A DNA stretch of 64,000 bases from Phocoena phocoena (GCF_963924675.1 NC_089221.1:134086263-134150262); one strand, 5' to 3'. Shown: positions 35,336 through 46,716, counted from the stretch's first letter. A program made the numbers and translations. Notes: a model not told the origin generated them from the sequence alone.

Positions 35336-35989
35336 TATGTAAAAGTCCTTTTTAACATCCCTCCCATTTTTTAGTCCTGGCTCACACCCTTCAAACTTGT
35401 ATTTTCAGGTATATTGGGAGATGAGAGGCAAGCATGGCAGGGAAGGAGCCATTCCCATTCTTTTTGTTTGTCTTTTCTCTACTTCAAATATTCAGCCTAA
35501 TGGGATGAATGAAATGAGTGATATACCCAGAGATATGAAAGCAGTTGCAAGCCTTAGCTCTGTGGCACAAGACAGAGACACCAGAAAAAGTGACTTGAAC
35601 CTGAAGTGTATTCCTCAGCTGAGTTTGTCACCAACCTTGCTTCCACTAGCACTGCATTTCCTTCAGCCTCTTTACTGCAGATGTTAGCTGGCTTAAGCAG
35701 AGTTAGTTAGAAAGGCCTTCTCTGAATACCCTGCCTGAAGTTGGTTCTGTCATTGCCTATCGTGCAGCCTGCTTATTTTCATCCTGGTACCAACAAGGAT
35801 CTGTGATTGTCTTATTCATTTATTTACTTGTGTTGGGCAGTGTCTCAGAGCTCAAAACAGAACGTAAAACAGAACTCAAGAGGGTTTAATTGAAGAGAAT
35901 GAAGCCAGTGGACCCTTCATGGAGCCAAAGTCAGGGTTAAGGGTATTAGTAAGGATGTCGAGGCATCTGGGACTAAGCAGCATTGAGGA

Positions 35990-36430
35990 CCCATTACCAT
36001 CAGTTTCAGGTCTCTATTGCTATGTAACAAGGTGCCCACAACTTAGTGACTTAAAAAAACCAACCACCATTTATTTGCTCACGATTATTCAGTTTGAGCA
36101 GGGCTTGGTAGAAATGGCTCATCTCCGCTCTGTACTTGGTAGAGTTGGCTGGGGAAATTCAACTGGAGCTGAGTGAGGGTCCAAGTTGGGTACATTCATA
36201 CATCTGGTACCTCTGTGCTGGGGTGGCTGGACTGGTGAGTGGTGGGCTAGACTTGTCTCTCTTTCCATGTGATCTCTCCCTGTTTAATAATTTAGCCTGA
36301 GCGCTTATTAGGTGGCTGGGTCCCGGGAAAGTCAAAGTGGAAGCTGCTGGGCCTCTTAAGGACTTGTCCCAGAACAGACAGAGCATCACATTTGCCACAT
36401 TTTTCTGGTCAAAGCAAGTCACAAGGCAAG
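35990..36430. mobile_element. Old interspersed repeat, family not named
   Basis: CTCTATTGCTATGTAACAAGGTGCCCACAACTTAGTGACTTAAAA..TTATTTGCTCACGATTATTCAG..TTCTGGTCAAAGCAAGTCACAAGG is a known mammalian interspersed pattern, but I cannot give its class with confidence. Confidence 0.5.
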
Positions 36431-37310
36431 TCCAGATTCAAGGGGAGATGAACTAGATACTACTTTTTAAGGGGAGGATCAGCTTGAATATATAGGTTGA
36501 AATGAATCATTAGTAGCTGTCTTTTCAGATAATCTGCCACACATGCTTCAGTATGAAAAGATAGAGGAAGAAAGTAGAATTTCCAGTGAGATCTGGTGCT
36601 ATAGAGGAAGTCTATCCTACAGGAGATGTAGTAGTTGAAATTTACTGCCAGAACTGTGAGGCTGAGGCAGGGAGAAGAAATACCCTCATCTCTCTCTTCC
36701 TGCTGCCTAATTTCTTGCTAGTAAAAGGGAGCCTGGTTTACACAGTTCTCAGAGGTGAACCCTACCTCTCCAGAAGCAGGTCAGAAAAGGCCATTGAATA
36801 GGTTGGGGATGGGAGAGCCATTGAAGAGAAGCAGCATATTTTTTATTATCCATTTTTCATATTAGAATATGTTTCATCAAGGGAAGGAAGCATTTATCCT
36901 GATCACATCTGATTCCCTGGGTATAGCAAGTGCCTGGCACTTTCCAGGTACTCAATAAAATGTGTTGAATGAATTGAGTTCAGTTATCTGAGAGTCATAA
37001 ACTTGATGGTCCTTGTTTCTGATACTGCAGAGGAAACACCTGAAAGATGGCAAGATAGAGGTTAATGAGAAATGAAACCAGCTTGGTCCTAAGGCCATAG
37101 CTTCACTTTGGGGCTAGTCATCGTATAAAGCATGATGCAAATTTCCTAGAGACTGACATGGAGTGCTACTAGAATACTTATAGAGTCATAACAACCAATC
37201 TGACCTCCCTGGTGATTTTCTGAGCATTATTCTTTCCTCACTGGGTTCCCTGATGATGGGCTTAGATGCCCTGAATTGATTTATCTGTTTTCCTTAATGT
37301 AGCACCTGTA
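36430..37310. other. Intergenic DNA with an L2 end at 36,880-36,985
   Basis: GTATAGCAAGTGCCTGGCACTTTCCAGGTACTCAATAAAATGTGTTGAATGAATTGAG is the plus-strand L2 terminus. The flanks are unassigned. Confidence 0.6.
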
Positions 37311-37314
37311 AGAA

Positions 37315-38235
37315 GCTGGAATTTATTTTTTTAATTGAGATATAATTCACATATCATAATAGTCTTTTAAAGTGTGAATTCAGTGATTTTTAGCATATTC
37401 ACATCGCACTAATTCCTGAACATTATCATTAAACCCGTATTTGTTAGCAGTCACTTACCATCTCCCTGTCTTCCCAGTCCCTGGCAACCACTAATGTACT
37501 TTCTGTCTCTGTAGATTTGCCTACTGTGGACAATATATATAAATGGAATCATGTAATATGTGACATTTTGTGTCTGGCTTCTTACACTAAGCATGATGTT
37601 TTCAAGGTTCATTCATTTGTGGCATACATCAGTGCTTCATTTCTCTTTCATGGCTGAATATTACTCTTTTGTATGAATATACCATATTTTGTATATCCGT
37701 GCATCAGTTGATGCACATTCATTCTGCTTTTCAGTTACCTTGAATAAATAGTGCTAGGAACATTTGTGTACAAACTTTTGTGCAGACATATGTTAATTCT
37801 CTTGGGTATAAACCTAGGAGTGGAATTGCTGGGTCATATGATACTTCTATGTTTACTTTTTTTTTTTATGTTAACCTTTTTGAGAAACTGCCAGAGAGTT
37901 TTCCAAAGTGGCTGCACCACTATACATTCCTAACAGCAATGTATGAGGGTTCCAGTTTCTTCACATCCTCTTTAGAGCTTGATAATGGCCATTCTAGTAG
38001 GTGTGAAGTGCTACCTCATTGCGGTTTTGATTTGTGTTTCCCTGGTGGATAATGATGTTGAACATCTTTTTATGTGCTTATTTGCCATTTGTATATCTTT
38101 TTTGAAGAATTATGTATTCAAGTCCTTTGCCCATATTTTAATTGAATTTTTTGTCTTTGTTGTTAAGTTGTAAGACTTCTTTATATATTCTAGATACAAG
38201 TCCCTTATTAGATATATGATTTGCAAGTACTTTCT
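37315..38235 (-). mobile_element. Ancient L1-type fragment, minus
   Basis: GAGATATAATTCACATATCATAATAG, TGTGTCTGGCTTCTTACACTAAGCATG, GGTATAAACCTAGGAGTGGAATTGCTGGGTCATATG and GATACAAGTCCCTTATTAGATATATG are reversed landmarks of an old L1. Confidence 0.88.
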
Positions 38236-38299
38236 CTCATTTTTTTTCCCTTTAAAAATGGTTAATTTTATGTTAATTTCTTCACAATAAAATAAATAA

Positions 38300-38766
38300 A
38301 GTTGTAAGGAAAAGATGTGGAGACATATCAACCAAAACAAAAACAAACAAAAAAAAGTCTACAATTTCAAAAAAGGGGTGGGGAGGTAGCAAGGGAGCAG
38401 GTTGATGTTAATCCTTACCACATTCACGGCAAGCTGTCTGAGCCTAGTGAAGCTACACTTCTCTACTCTAGGGTTATACCTGCCAACTGGAAATGTTACT
38501 GCAAGGGTTCTAAATATCTCACAAAGACTGGAATTCTAGAATTGCCTGGTATTTCCCCTTCCTGGCCATTTCATCATAAATTGGGGTCTCAAATTCAAGG
38601 GCCATAAATGAACCCAAATCTAGGATATATACTCTGGTTAAGTACCAAAAGTACCAAGTATACTCCCAGGGACAATGGATTTTGCTCAAAACTCCAGGAC
38701 ATTTAGCTGTTAAAAACTACAGCTCTCTGAATGATTCTAACACTCAAGGGATTTAAAGAACTCATA
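38300..38766. other. Unassigned DNA left of L1-B
   Basis: No repeat was recognised. It could be the distal 3' UTR of the minus-strand RBMX2 retrocopy, separated from it by L1-B, but I could not find a poly(T) end to prove it. Confidence 0.35.
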
Positions 38767-39469
38767 CTACGCTAAGGCTGCTGCTGCCGCCACCAAGAAG
38801 CCTATGTGCGAGCACAGGTCACTATCCACACCACCCTTCCGCGGAGCCTGTGGAGCCCACCACTGCCAGGGTCCCGGGATCCAGGGACAACTCCCACAGG
38901 AGAACACACGGCGCGCCTCAGGCTGGTACAACGTCAGGCTGGCCTCTGCGGCCGCAGGCTCGCCCCACACTCCGTGCCCCTCCCTCCCCCCCAGCCTGAG
39001 TGAGCCAGAGCCCCCGAATCAGCGGCTCCTTTAACCCCGTCCTGTCTGAGCGAAGAACAGACGCCCTCCGGCGACCTACACTTAGAGGCGGGACCAAATC
39101 TAAAGCTGAGCCCCTGAGAGCTGTGAGAACAAAGAAGAGAAAGGGAAATCTCTCCCAGCAGCCTCAGAAGCAGCGGATTAAAGCTCCACAATCAACTTGA
39201 TGTACCCTGCATCTGTGGAATTCATGAATAGACAACGAATCATCCCAAATTGAGGAGGTGGACTTTGAGAGCAGTATTTATGATTTTTTCCCCTTTCCCT
39301 CTTTTTGTGAGTGTGTATGTGTATGCTTCTGTGTGAGATTTTGTCTCTATAGCTTTGCTTCCACCATTTGTCCTAGGGTTCTTTTTGTTTTCATTTAAAA
39401 AAAATTTTTTTTTCTTAATAATTATTTTTTATTTTAATAACTATTATATTTTATCTTTATTTTATTTTA

Positions 39470-39590
39470 CTCTATCTTCTTTCTTTCTTTTTTCCTTCCT
39501 TCCCTCCTTCCTTCCTTCCTTCCTCCCTCCCTCCCTCCCTCCCTCGCTCCCTAACTCCTTTCTTTCTTTCTTTCTACTTTTTCTCCATTT
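39470..39590 (+). repeat. Pyrimidine microsatellite (CTTC/CCCT/CTTT)n in the L1-B 5' UTR
   Basis: About 110 bases are almost pure C and T, with runs of CCTT, CCCT and CTTT. L1-A has only a 40-base T-rich/TTTCTC tract at the matching place (about 13,960-14,000), so the tract grew in this copy. A shadow reading frame across it is Leu/Pro/Ser/Phe-rich and not a gene. Confidence 0.88.
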
Positions 39591-40098
39591 TATTCTGAGC
39601 TGTGTGGATGAAATGCTCTTGGTGCTGGAGCGAGGAGTCAGTGCTTTGCCTCTGAGGTGGGAGAGTCAACTTCAGGACACTGGTCCACAAGAGACCTCCC
39701 AGCTCCACATAATATCAAATGGCGAAAATCTCCCAGAGATCTCCATCTCAACACCAGCATCCAGCTTCACTCAACGACCAGCAAGCTACAGTGCTGGACA
39801 TCCTATGCCAAACAACTAGCAAGACAGGAACACAACCCCACCCATTAGCAGAGAGGCTGCCTAAAATCATTATAAGTCTACAGACACCCCAAAACACTCC
39901 ACCAAACCTGGACCTGCCCACCAGAAAGACAAGATCCAGCCTCATCCACCAGAACACAGGCACTAGTCCTCTCCACCAGGAAGCCAACACAGCCCACTGA
40001 ACCAACCTTAGCCACTGGGGACAGACACCAAAAACAACGGGAACTACGAGCCTGCAGCCTGCAAAAAGGAGACCCCCAAACACAGTAAGATAAGCAAA

Positions 40099-40992
40099 AT
40101 GAGAAGACAGAAAAACACACAGCAGATGAAGGAGCAAGATAAAAACCCACCATACCTAACAAATGAAGAGGAAATAGGCTGTCTACCTGAAAAAGAATTC
40201 AGAATAATGATAGTAAAGATGATCCCAAACCTTGGAAATAGAATAGAGAAAATACAAGAAACATTTAACAAGGACCTAGAAGAACTAAAGATGAAACAAA
40301 CAACGATGAACAACACAATAAATGAAATTAAAAATACTCTAGATGGGATCAATAGGAGAATAACTGAGGCAGAAAAACGGATAAGTGACCTGGAAGATAA
40401 AATAGTAGAAATAACTACTGCAGAGCAGAATAAAGAAAAAAGAATGAAAAGTACTGAGGACAGTCTCAGAGACGTCTGGAACAACATTAAATGCACCAAC
40501 ATTCGAATTATAGGGGTTCCAGAAGAAGAAGAGAAAAAGAAAGGGACTGGGAAGATATTTGAAGAGATTTTAGTTGAAAACTTCCCTAATATGGGAACGG
40601 AAATAGTTAATCAAGTCCAGGAAGCACAGAGAGTCCCATACAGGATAAATCCAAGGAGAAATACGCCAAGACATGTATTAATCAAACTGTCAAAAATTAA
40701 ATAAAAAGAAAACATATTAAAAGCAGCAAGGAAAAAACAACAAATGACACCCAAGGGAATCCCCATAAGGTTAACAGCTGATCTTTCAGCAGAAACTCTG
40801 CAAGCCAGAAGGGACTGGCGGGACATATTTAAAGTGATGAAGGAGAAAAACCTACAACCAACATTACTCTACCCAGCAAGGATCTCATTCAGATTTGATG
40901 GAGAAATTAAAACCTTTAGAGACAAGCAAAAGCTGAGAGAGTTCAGCACCACCAAACCAGCTTTACAACAAATGCTAAAGGAACTTCTCTAG
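40099..40992 (+). pseudogene. L1-B ORF1 (ORF1p), one internal stop
   Basis: The frame is 894 bases, 297 codons, with the same start (MRRQKNTQQMKEQDKNPPYL) and end (LKELL) as L1-A. The coiled coil (EELKMKQTTMNNTINEIK and beyond) is intact. A single TAA at 40,702-40,704, where L1-A has TAC, stops it after 201 codons. The same frame then stays open to 40,990. Apart from that codon the RNA-binding half looks intact, making this the better-preserved ORF1 of the two. Confidence 0.92.
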
Positions 40993-41050
40993 GCAAGAAA
41001 CACAAGAGAAGGAAAAGACCTACAATAACGAACCCAAAACAATTAAGAAA

Positions 41051-44000
41051 ATGGGAATAGGGACATACATATTGATAATTACCTTACAGGTAAATGGACT
41101 AAATTCTCCCACCAAAAGACACAGATTAGCTGAATGGATACAAATACAAGACCCATATATTTGCTTTCTACAAGAGACCCATTTCAGACCTAGAGACACA
41201 TACAGACTGAAAGTAAAGGGAGGGAAAAAGATATTTCATGGAAATGGAAAACAAAAGAAAGCTGGAGGAACAATTCTCATATCAGACAAAATAGACGTTA
41301 AAATAAAGACTATTACAAGAGACAAAGAAGGACACTACATAATGATCAAGGGATCGATCCAAGAAGAAGATATACCATTGTAAATTTTTATGCACCCATC
41401 ATAAGAGCACCTTAATACATAAGGCAAATACTAACAGCCATAAAAGGGGAAATCGACAGTAACACATTCATAGTAGGGGACGTTAACACCCCATTTTCAC
41501 CAATGGACAGATCATCCAAAATGAAAATAAATAAGGAAACACAAGCTTTAAATGATACATTAAACAAGATGGACTTAATTGATATTTATAGGACATTCCA
41601 TCCAAAAACAACAGAATACACATTCTTCTCAAGTGCTCATGGAACATTCTCCAGGATAGATCATATCTTGGGTCACAAGTCAAGCCTTGGTAAATTTAAG
41701 AAAACTGAAATTGTTTCAAGTATCTTTTCTGACCACAATACTATGAGAGAAAATATCAATTACAGGAAAAGTTCTGTAAAAAATACAAACACATGGAGGC
41801 TAAACAATACACTACTTAATAACGAAGTGATCACTGAAGAAATCAAAGAGGAAACAAATGACAATGGAGACACGACGACACAAAATCTATGGGATGCAGC
41901 AAAAGCAGTTCTAAGAGGGAAGTTTATAGCAATACAATACTACCTTAAGAAACAGGAAACATCTCGAATAAACAACCTAACATTGCACCTAAAGCAATTA
42001 GAGAAAGAAGAACAAAAAACCCCCAAAGTTAGCAGAAGGAAAGAAATCATAAAAATCAGATCAGAAATAAATGAAAAAGAAATGAAGGAAACGATAGCAA
42101 AGATCAATAAAACTAAAAGCTGGTTCTTTAAGAAGATAAACAAAGTTGATAAACCATTAGCCAGACTCATCACAAAAAAAAAGGGAGAAGACTCAAATCA
42201 ATAGAATTAGAAATGTAAAAGGAGAAGTAACAACTGACACTGCAGAAATACAAAAGATCATGAGAGATTACTACAAGCAACTATATGCCAATAAAATGCA
42301 CAACCTGGAAGAAATGGACAAATTCTTAGAAATGCACAACCTGCGAAGACTGAATCAGGAAGAAACAGAATATATGAACAGACCAATCACAAGCACTGAA
42401 ATTGAAACTGTGATTAAAAATCTTCCAACAAACAAAAGCCCAGAACCAGATGGCTTCACAGGCGAATTCTATCAAACATTCAGAGAAGAGCTAACACCTA
42501 TCCTTCTCAAACTCTTCCAAAATATAGCAGAGTGAGGAACACTCCCAAACTCATTCTACGAGGCCAACATCACCTTGATACCAAAACCAGACAAGGATGT
42601 CACAAAGAAAGAAAACTACAGGCCAATATCACTGATGAACATAGATGCAAAAATCCTCAACAAAATACTAGCAAACAGAATCCAACAGCACATTAAAAGG
42701 ATCATACACCATGATCAAGTGGGGTTTTTTTTCCAGGAATGCAAGGATTCTTTAATATATGCAAATCAATCAATGTGATAAACCTTATTAACAAATTGCA
42801 GGAGGAAAACCATATGATCATCTCAATAGACACAGAGAAAGCTTTCAACAAAATTCAACAGCCATTTATGATAAAAACCCTCCAGAAAGTAGGCATAGAG
42901 GGAACTTTCCTCAACATAATAAAGGCCATATATGACAAACCCACAGCCAACATCGTCCTCAATGGTGAAAAAATGAAAGCATTTCCACTAAGATCAGCAA
43001 CAAGAAAAGGTTGCCCACTCCCACCACTCTTATTCAACATAGTTTTGGCAGTTTTAGCCACAGCAATCAGAGAAGAAAAGGAAATAACTGGAATCCAAAT
43101 CGGAAAAGAAGAAGTAAAGCTGTCACTGTTTGCAGATGACATGATACTATACATAGAGAATCCTAAAGATGCTACCAGAAAACTACTAGAGCTAATCAAT
43201 GAATTTAGTAAAGTAGCAGGATTCAAAATTAATGCACAGAAATCTCTGGCATTCCTATACACTAATGATGAAAAATCTGAAACTGAAATGAAGGAAACAC
43301 TCCCATTTACCATTGCAACATAAAGAATAAAATATTTAGGAATAAACCTACCTAAGAAGACAAAAGACCTGTATGCAGAAAATTATAAGACACTGATGAG
43401 AGAAATTAAAGATGATACAAATAGATGGAGAGATATACCATGTTCTTGATTGGAAGAATCAATATTGTGAAAATGACTGTATTACCCAAAGCAATTTACA
43501 GATTCAATGTAATCCCTATCAAACTACTACTGGCATTTTTCACAGAAGTAGAACAAAAAAATTCACTATTTGTATGGAAACACAAAAGACCCCGAATAGC
43601 CAAAGCAATCTTGAGAAAGAAACATGGAGCTGGAGGAATCAGCCTCCCTGACTTTAGACTATACTACAAAGCTACAGTAATTAAGACAGTATGGTACTGG
43701 CACAAAAACAGAAATATAGATCAATGGAACAGGATAGAAAGCCCAGAGATAAACCCACGCACATATGGTCACCTTATCTTTGATAAAGGAGGCAGGAATG
43801 TACAGTGGAGAAAGGACAGCCTCTTCAATAAGTGGTGATGGGAAAACTGGACAGGTACATGTAAAAGTATGAGATTAGATCACTCCCTAACACCATACAT
43901 AAAAATAAGCTCAAAATGGATTAAAGACCTAAATGTAAGGCCAGAAACTATCAAACTCTTAGAGGAAATCATAGGCAGAACACTCTATGACATAAATCAC

Positions 44001-44851
44001 AGCAAGATCCTTTTTGACCCACCTCCTGGAGAAATGGAAATAAAAACAAAAATAAACAAATGGGACCGAATGAAACTTCAAAGCTTTTGCACAGCAAAGG
44101 AAACCATAAACAAGACCAAAAGACAAACCTCAGAATGGGAGAAAATATTTGCAAATGAAGCAACTGACAAAGGATTAATCTCCAAAATTTATAAGCAGCT
44201 CATGCAGCTCAATAACAAAGAAACAAACAACCCAATCCAAAAATGGGCAGAAGACCTGAATAGACATTTCTCCAAAGAAGATATACAGAATGCCAACAAA
44301 CCCATGAAAGAATGCTCAACATCATTAATCATTAGAGAAATGCAAATCAAAACTACAATGAGATATCATCTCACACCAATCAGAATGGCCATCATCAAAA
44401 AATCTAGAAACAATAAATGCTGGAGAGGGTGTGGAGAAAAGGGAACCCTCTTGCACTGTTGGTGGGAATGTAAATTGATACAGCCACTGTGGAGAACAGT
44501 ATGGAGTTTCCTTAAAAAACTACAAATAGAACTACCATATGACCTAGCAATCCCACTACTGGGCATGTACCATGATACAACCATATTCAGAAAGAGTCAT
44601 GTACCAAAATGTTCATTGCAGCTCTATTTACAATAGCCTGGAGATGGAAACAACCTAAGTGTCCATCATCGGATGAATGGATAAAGAAGATGTGGCACAT
44701 ATATACAATGGAATATTACTCAGCCATAAAAAGAAACGAAATTGAGCTATTTGTAATGAGGTGGATAGACCTAGAGTCTGTCATACAGAGTGAAGTAAGT
44801 CAGAAAGAGAAAGACAAATACCATATGCTAACAGATATATACGGAATTTAA
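41051..44851 (+). pseudogene. L1-B ORF2 (endonuclease/reverse transcriptase), broken
   Basis: The length (3,801 bases) is close to the usual L1 ORF2. The endonuclease part shows VNGLN, LQETHF and SRIDHILGH. A one-base loss near 41,375 shifts the frame, and V.GD.N at 41,470 has Val for Phe (GDVNTPF). The palm FADD is at 43,129-43,140. The Cys-rich C-terminus [18 protein letters not shown] is at 44,418-44,471. Breaks include TGA at 42,533-42,535 (GGA in L1-A), a lengthened T run at about 42,724-42,732, and TAA at about 43,321. The C-terminal 255 codons from 43,869 are open, and the last block ends at 44,851 in DIYGI. Confidence 0.92.
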
Positions 44852-45321
44852 GGGAAAAAAATGTCATGAAGAGCCTAGGGGTAAGTCAGGAATAAAGTCA
44901 CAGACCTACTAGAGAATGGACTTGAGGATATGGGGAGGGGGAAGTGTAAGCTGTGACAAAGCGAGAGAGAGGCATGGACCTATGCACACTACCAAACGTA
45001 AGGTAGATAGCTAGTGGGAAGCAGCCGCATAGCACAGGGAGATCAGCTCGGTGCTTTGTGACCACCTGGAGGAGTGGGATAGGGAGGGTGGGAGGGAGGG
45101 AGACGCAAGAGGGAAGAGATATGGGAACATATGTATATATATAATTGATTCACTTTGTTATAAAGCAGAAACTAACACACCATTGTAAAGCAATTATACT
45201 CACTCCAATAAAGATGTAAAAAAAAATTTAAAAAAAATAAAAGAACTCATCCTCAGATATTTTACATATAGAAATAGTAAAAGCATAACTGAATTTCACT
45301 GCATTTTAAAAACACAGTTCA

Positions 45322-45514
45322 GGGGCTCCCCTGGTGGCTCAGTGGTTGAGAGTCCGCCTGCCGATGCATGGGACGCTGGTTCGTGCCCCGGTCCGGGAAG
45401 ATCCCACATGCTGAGCCATCCCCGCTGAGCCTGCGCGTCTGGAGCCTTTGCTCCGCAACGGGAGAGGCCACAACAGTGAGAGGCCCGCGTACAGAAAAAA
45501 CAAACAAACAAACA
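45322..45514 (+). mobile_element. Short CHR-type SINE inserted in the RBMX2 retrocopy 3' region
   Basis: The SINE runs from GGGGCTCCCCTGGTGGCTCAG to GCCCGCGTACAG with a (CAAA)n tail. A 14-base target duplication AAAAACACAGTTCA flanks it (45,308-45,321 and 45,515-45,528). It lacks about 19 bases that other copies have between CACATGC and TGAGCC. Confidence 0.92.
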
Positions 45515-45515
45515 A

Positions 45516-45565
45516 AAAACACAGTTCATTTCCAATTCTACCATGCAGCTGAACAGGCTGTGGCT
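45516..45565 (-). other. RBMX2 retrocopy 3' UTR, SINE-proximal part
   Basis: This non-coding DNA follows the retrocopy stop codon and runs into a SINE target site. The same unit probably resumes on the other side of the SINE at 45,240-45,308, up to L1-B. The poly(A) end of the retrocopy was not located, so the 3' boundary is unknown. Confidence 0.45.
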
Positions 45566-46550
45566 TCAGTGATGTTTGTGGTCCCTAGGATTAGAGGACT
45601 CCCAGTCCCGGGAGTGCCGGGCCCTTTTATGCCTGTGGGATTTATCTTGACTCCTACTTCTACTTCTGTGACTACGCCCCTCAGAGCGCCCACTGTGCCG
45701 GCTGCAATGTGCGTCTGAGCTTCGACCTCTGTCTCTATCTCTGTTCTTGTCTTCTCTCTCTTCCCTCCTGCTTGATGACTTGTGTTCGTGCTTGGTCTTC
45801 TCCTTCCTCGGCTCCCTCTCTCGGTCCTCTGTTCCACCATGGCAGGTCGTCCTGATCTCAGGGGAGCTGGGCTGGGGCTTCCACACCTCCCTGGACTCTG
45901 ACTTCTGACCCCTCTCTGATTTCTTGCCACTGTGCTTTTTAGAGACAGGGTCATCCTTTTCCTTTATCATTTTGCATCTGGGTGATGAAGAGGAGGCTGG
46001 CTGCTCTGCCTGTACCTCCTGGTCAGTCTTCTCTTTTTCTTCTCTTCTTTTCTTCCTTTCCTTTCTGTCTTTTTTGTGTTTTCTGGTGGGTTTGCCATCT
46101 TCAGAGCCCTCAGATGAACTCAGTGAGGGAGTGTGAGCCCCGCAGCCCCCTCTTCTGCAGCTCTTTGGTCACATCATCCATTTCTTCTGAGTCCTTAGGA
46201 GCCCGATAGTTAGACACATGATCTACTCGGATAGTTCTTCCTTTGATCTTGATCCCATTAAAATTGTCAACAGCCAGAATTGTGCTCCTCTGGTCTTCAT
46301 AGCAGAGGAAACAGAATCCTTTGGATTTCCCAGTCTTCTTGTCCCGTACCAAAACAATGTTAACAATTTCGCCACATTGTGAGAACACACAGATGATGTC
46401 CCCTTCAGTCAGCTCATAAGGAAGCCCTCCCAAGAAGATCCAGGCGCTGTCCTTGCACTCGGAGTGCCAAGACACCTTCTCCGCTACCCCCAGCTGGACC
46501 TCATGCTCATTCAGCTCGTTGATCAGCTTAACTTTAGTTAAAGGGTTCAT
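45566..46550 (-). pseudogene. RBMX2: RBMX2 processed retrocopy, single frameshift
   Basis: The minus strand starts MNPLTKVKLINELNEHEVQL and matches RBMX2, the spliceosomal RNA-binding protein of the RES complex (homologue of yeast Ist3/Snu17). The RRM is whole: RNP2 is IFLGGL and RNP1 is KSKGFCFLCY, about residues 35-115. The C-terminal part is rich in Lys, Glu and Arg/Ser, as in the parent, and ends at a TGA at 45,568-45,566. The reading is continuous with no introns, so this is a retrocopy. One extra base in a run of five C (46,146-46,150 on the plus strand) shifts the frame after residue 135 or so and stops the protein at 146 codons. In the shifted-back frame I found no other stop down to 45,566. 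Total length (985 bases) corresponds to about 327 residues, close to the human protein at 322. Confidence 0.93.
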
Positions 46551-46697
46551 CTCTGTGGGTTCACACTCAGAAGCTAGAAACCAACTTCACGCTCAGAACC
46601 TAGGAAGCGGCTTCCGGGAGAAGACGTCTGACGCATGCGCAGCCCCGGTGCTGCACGCGCATTTCTTTCTCGCATTTTGTACGTTGTCTTTGTCACT
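46551..46697 (-). promoter_or_regulatory. Retained 5' leader of the RBMX2 retrocopy, GC-rich
   Basis: The 100-odd bases upstream of the retrocopy ATG are GC-rich and unlike the AT-rich surroundings, so they are probably the parent mRNA's 5' leader, possibly from an upstream start site. On the minus strand they include TGCGCATGCGT, an NRF1-type motif, and CTTCTCCCGGAAGCCGCTTCC, which holds ETS-type cores. The leader ends near 46,697, where an A-rich run and a SINE begin. Confidence 0.6.
46631..46641. promoter_or_regulatory. NRF1-type motif in the RBMX2 retrocopy leader
   Basis: ACGCATGCGCA carries the palindromic GCATGC centre and both flanking GC steps of the NRF1 consensus. It lies about 85 bases upstream of the retrocopy ATG. 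Function is inferred only. Confidence 0.5.
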
Positions 46698-46716
46698 TAA
46701 AAAAAAATATATTTAG

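Larger units (their letters stand above)
38767..45239 (+). mobile_element. L1-B: near-full-length LINE-1
   Basis: The element is flanked by AAAGAACTCAT (38,756-38,766 and about 45,240-45,250). It has a GC-rich 5' end (CTGCTGCTGCCGCC, CGGCGCGCC), a long pyrimidine tract, ORF1 (40,099-40,992), a 58-base spacer, ORF2 (41,051-44,851), a 3' UTR with CAATAAAGATGT, and an A-rich tail. It extends about 150 bases further 5' than L1-A and is probably full length. Both ORFs carry stops or shifts. It lies next to, and probably within, the 3' flank of the RBMX2 retrocopy. Confidence 0.93.

Noticed and set aside
39355..39819. 154-codon frame with PSFLPPSLPPSLP
   Set aside because: It is the translation of the pyrimidine microsatellite in the L1-B 5' UTR.
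45538..45954. A second frame of 138 codons in the RBMX2 retrocopy region
   Set aside because: It is an out-of-phase shadow of the RBMX2 C-terminal coding frame (45,566-45,970).
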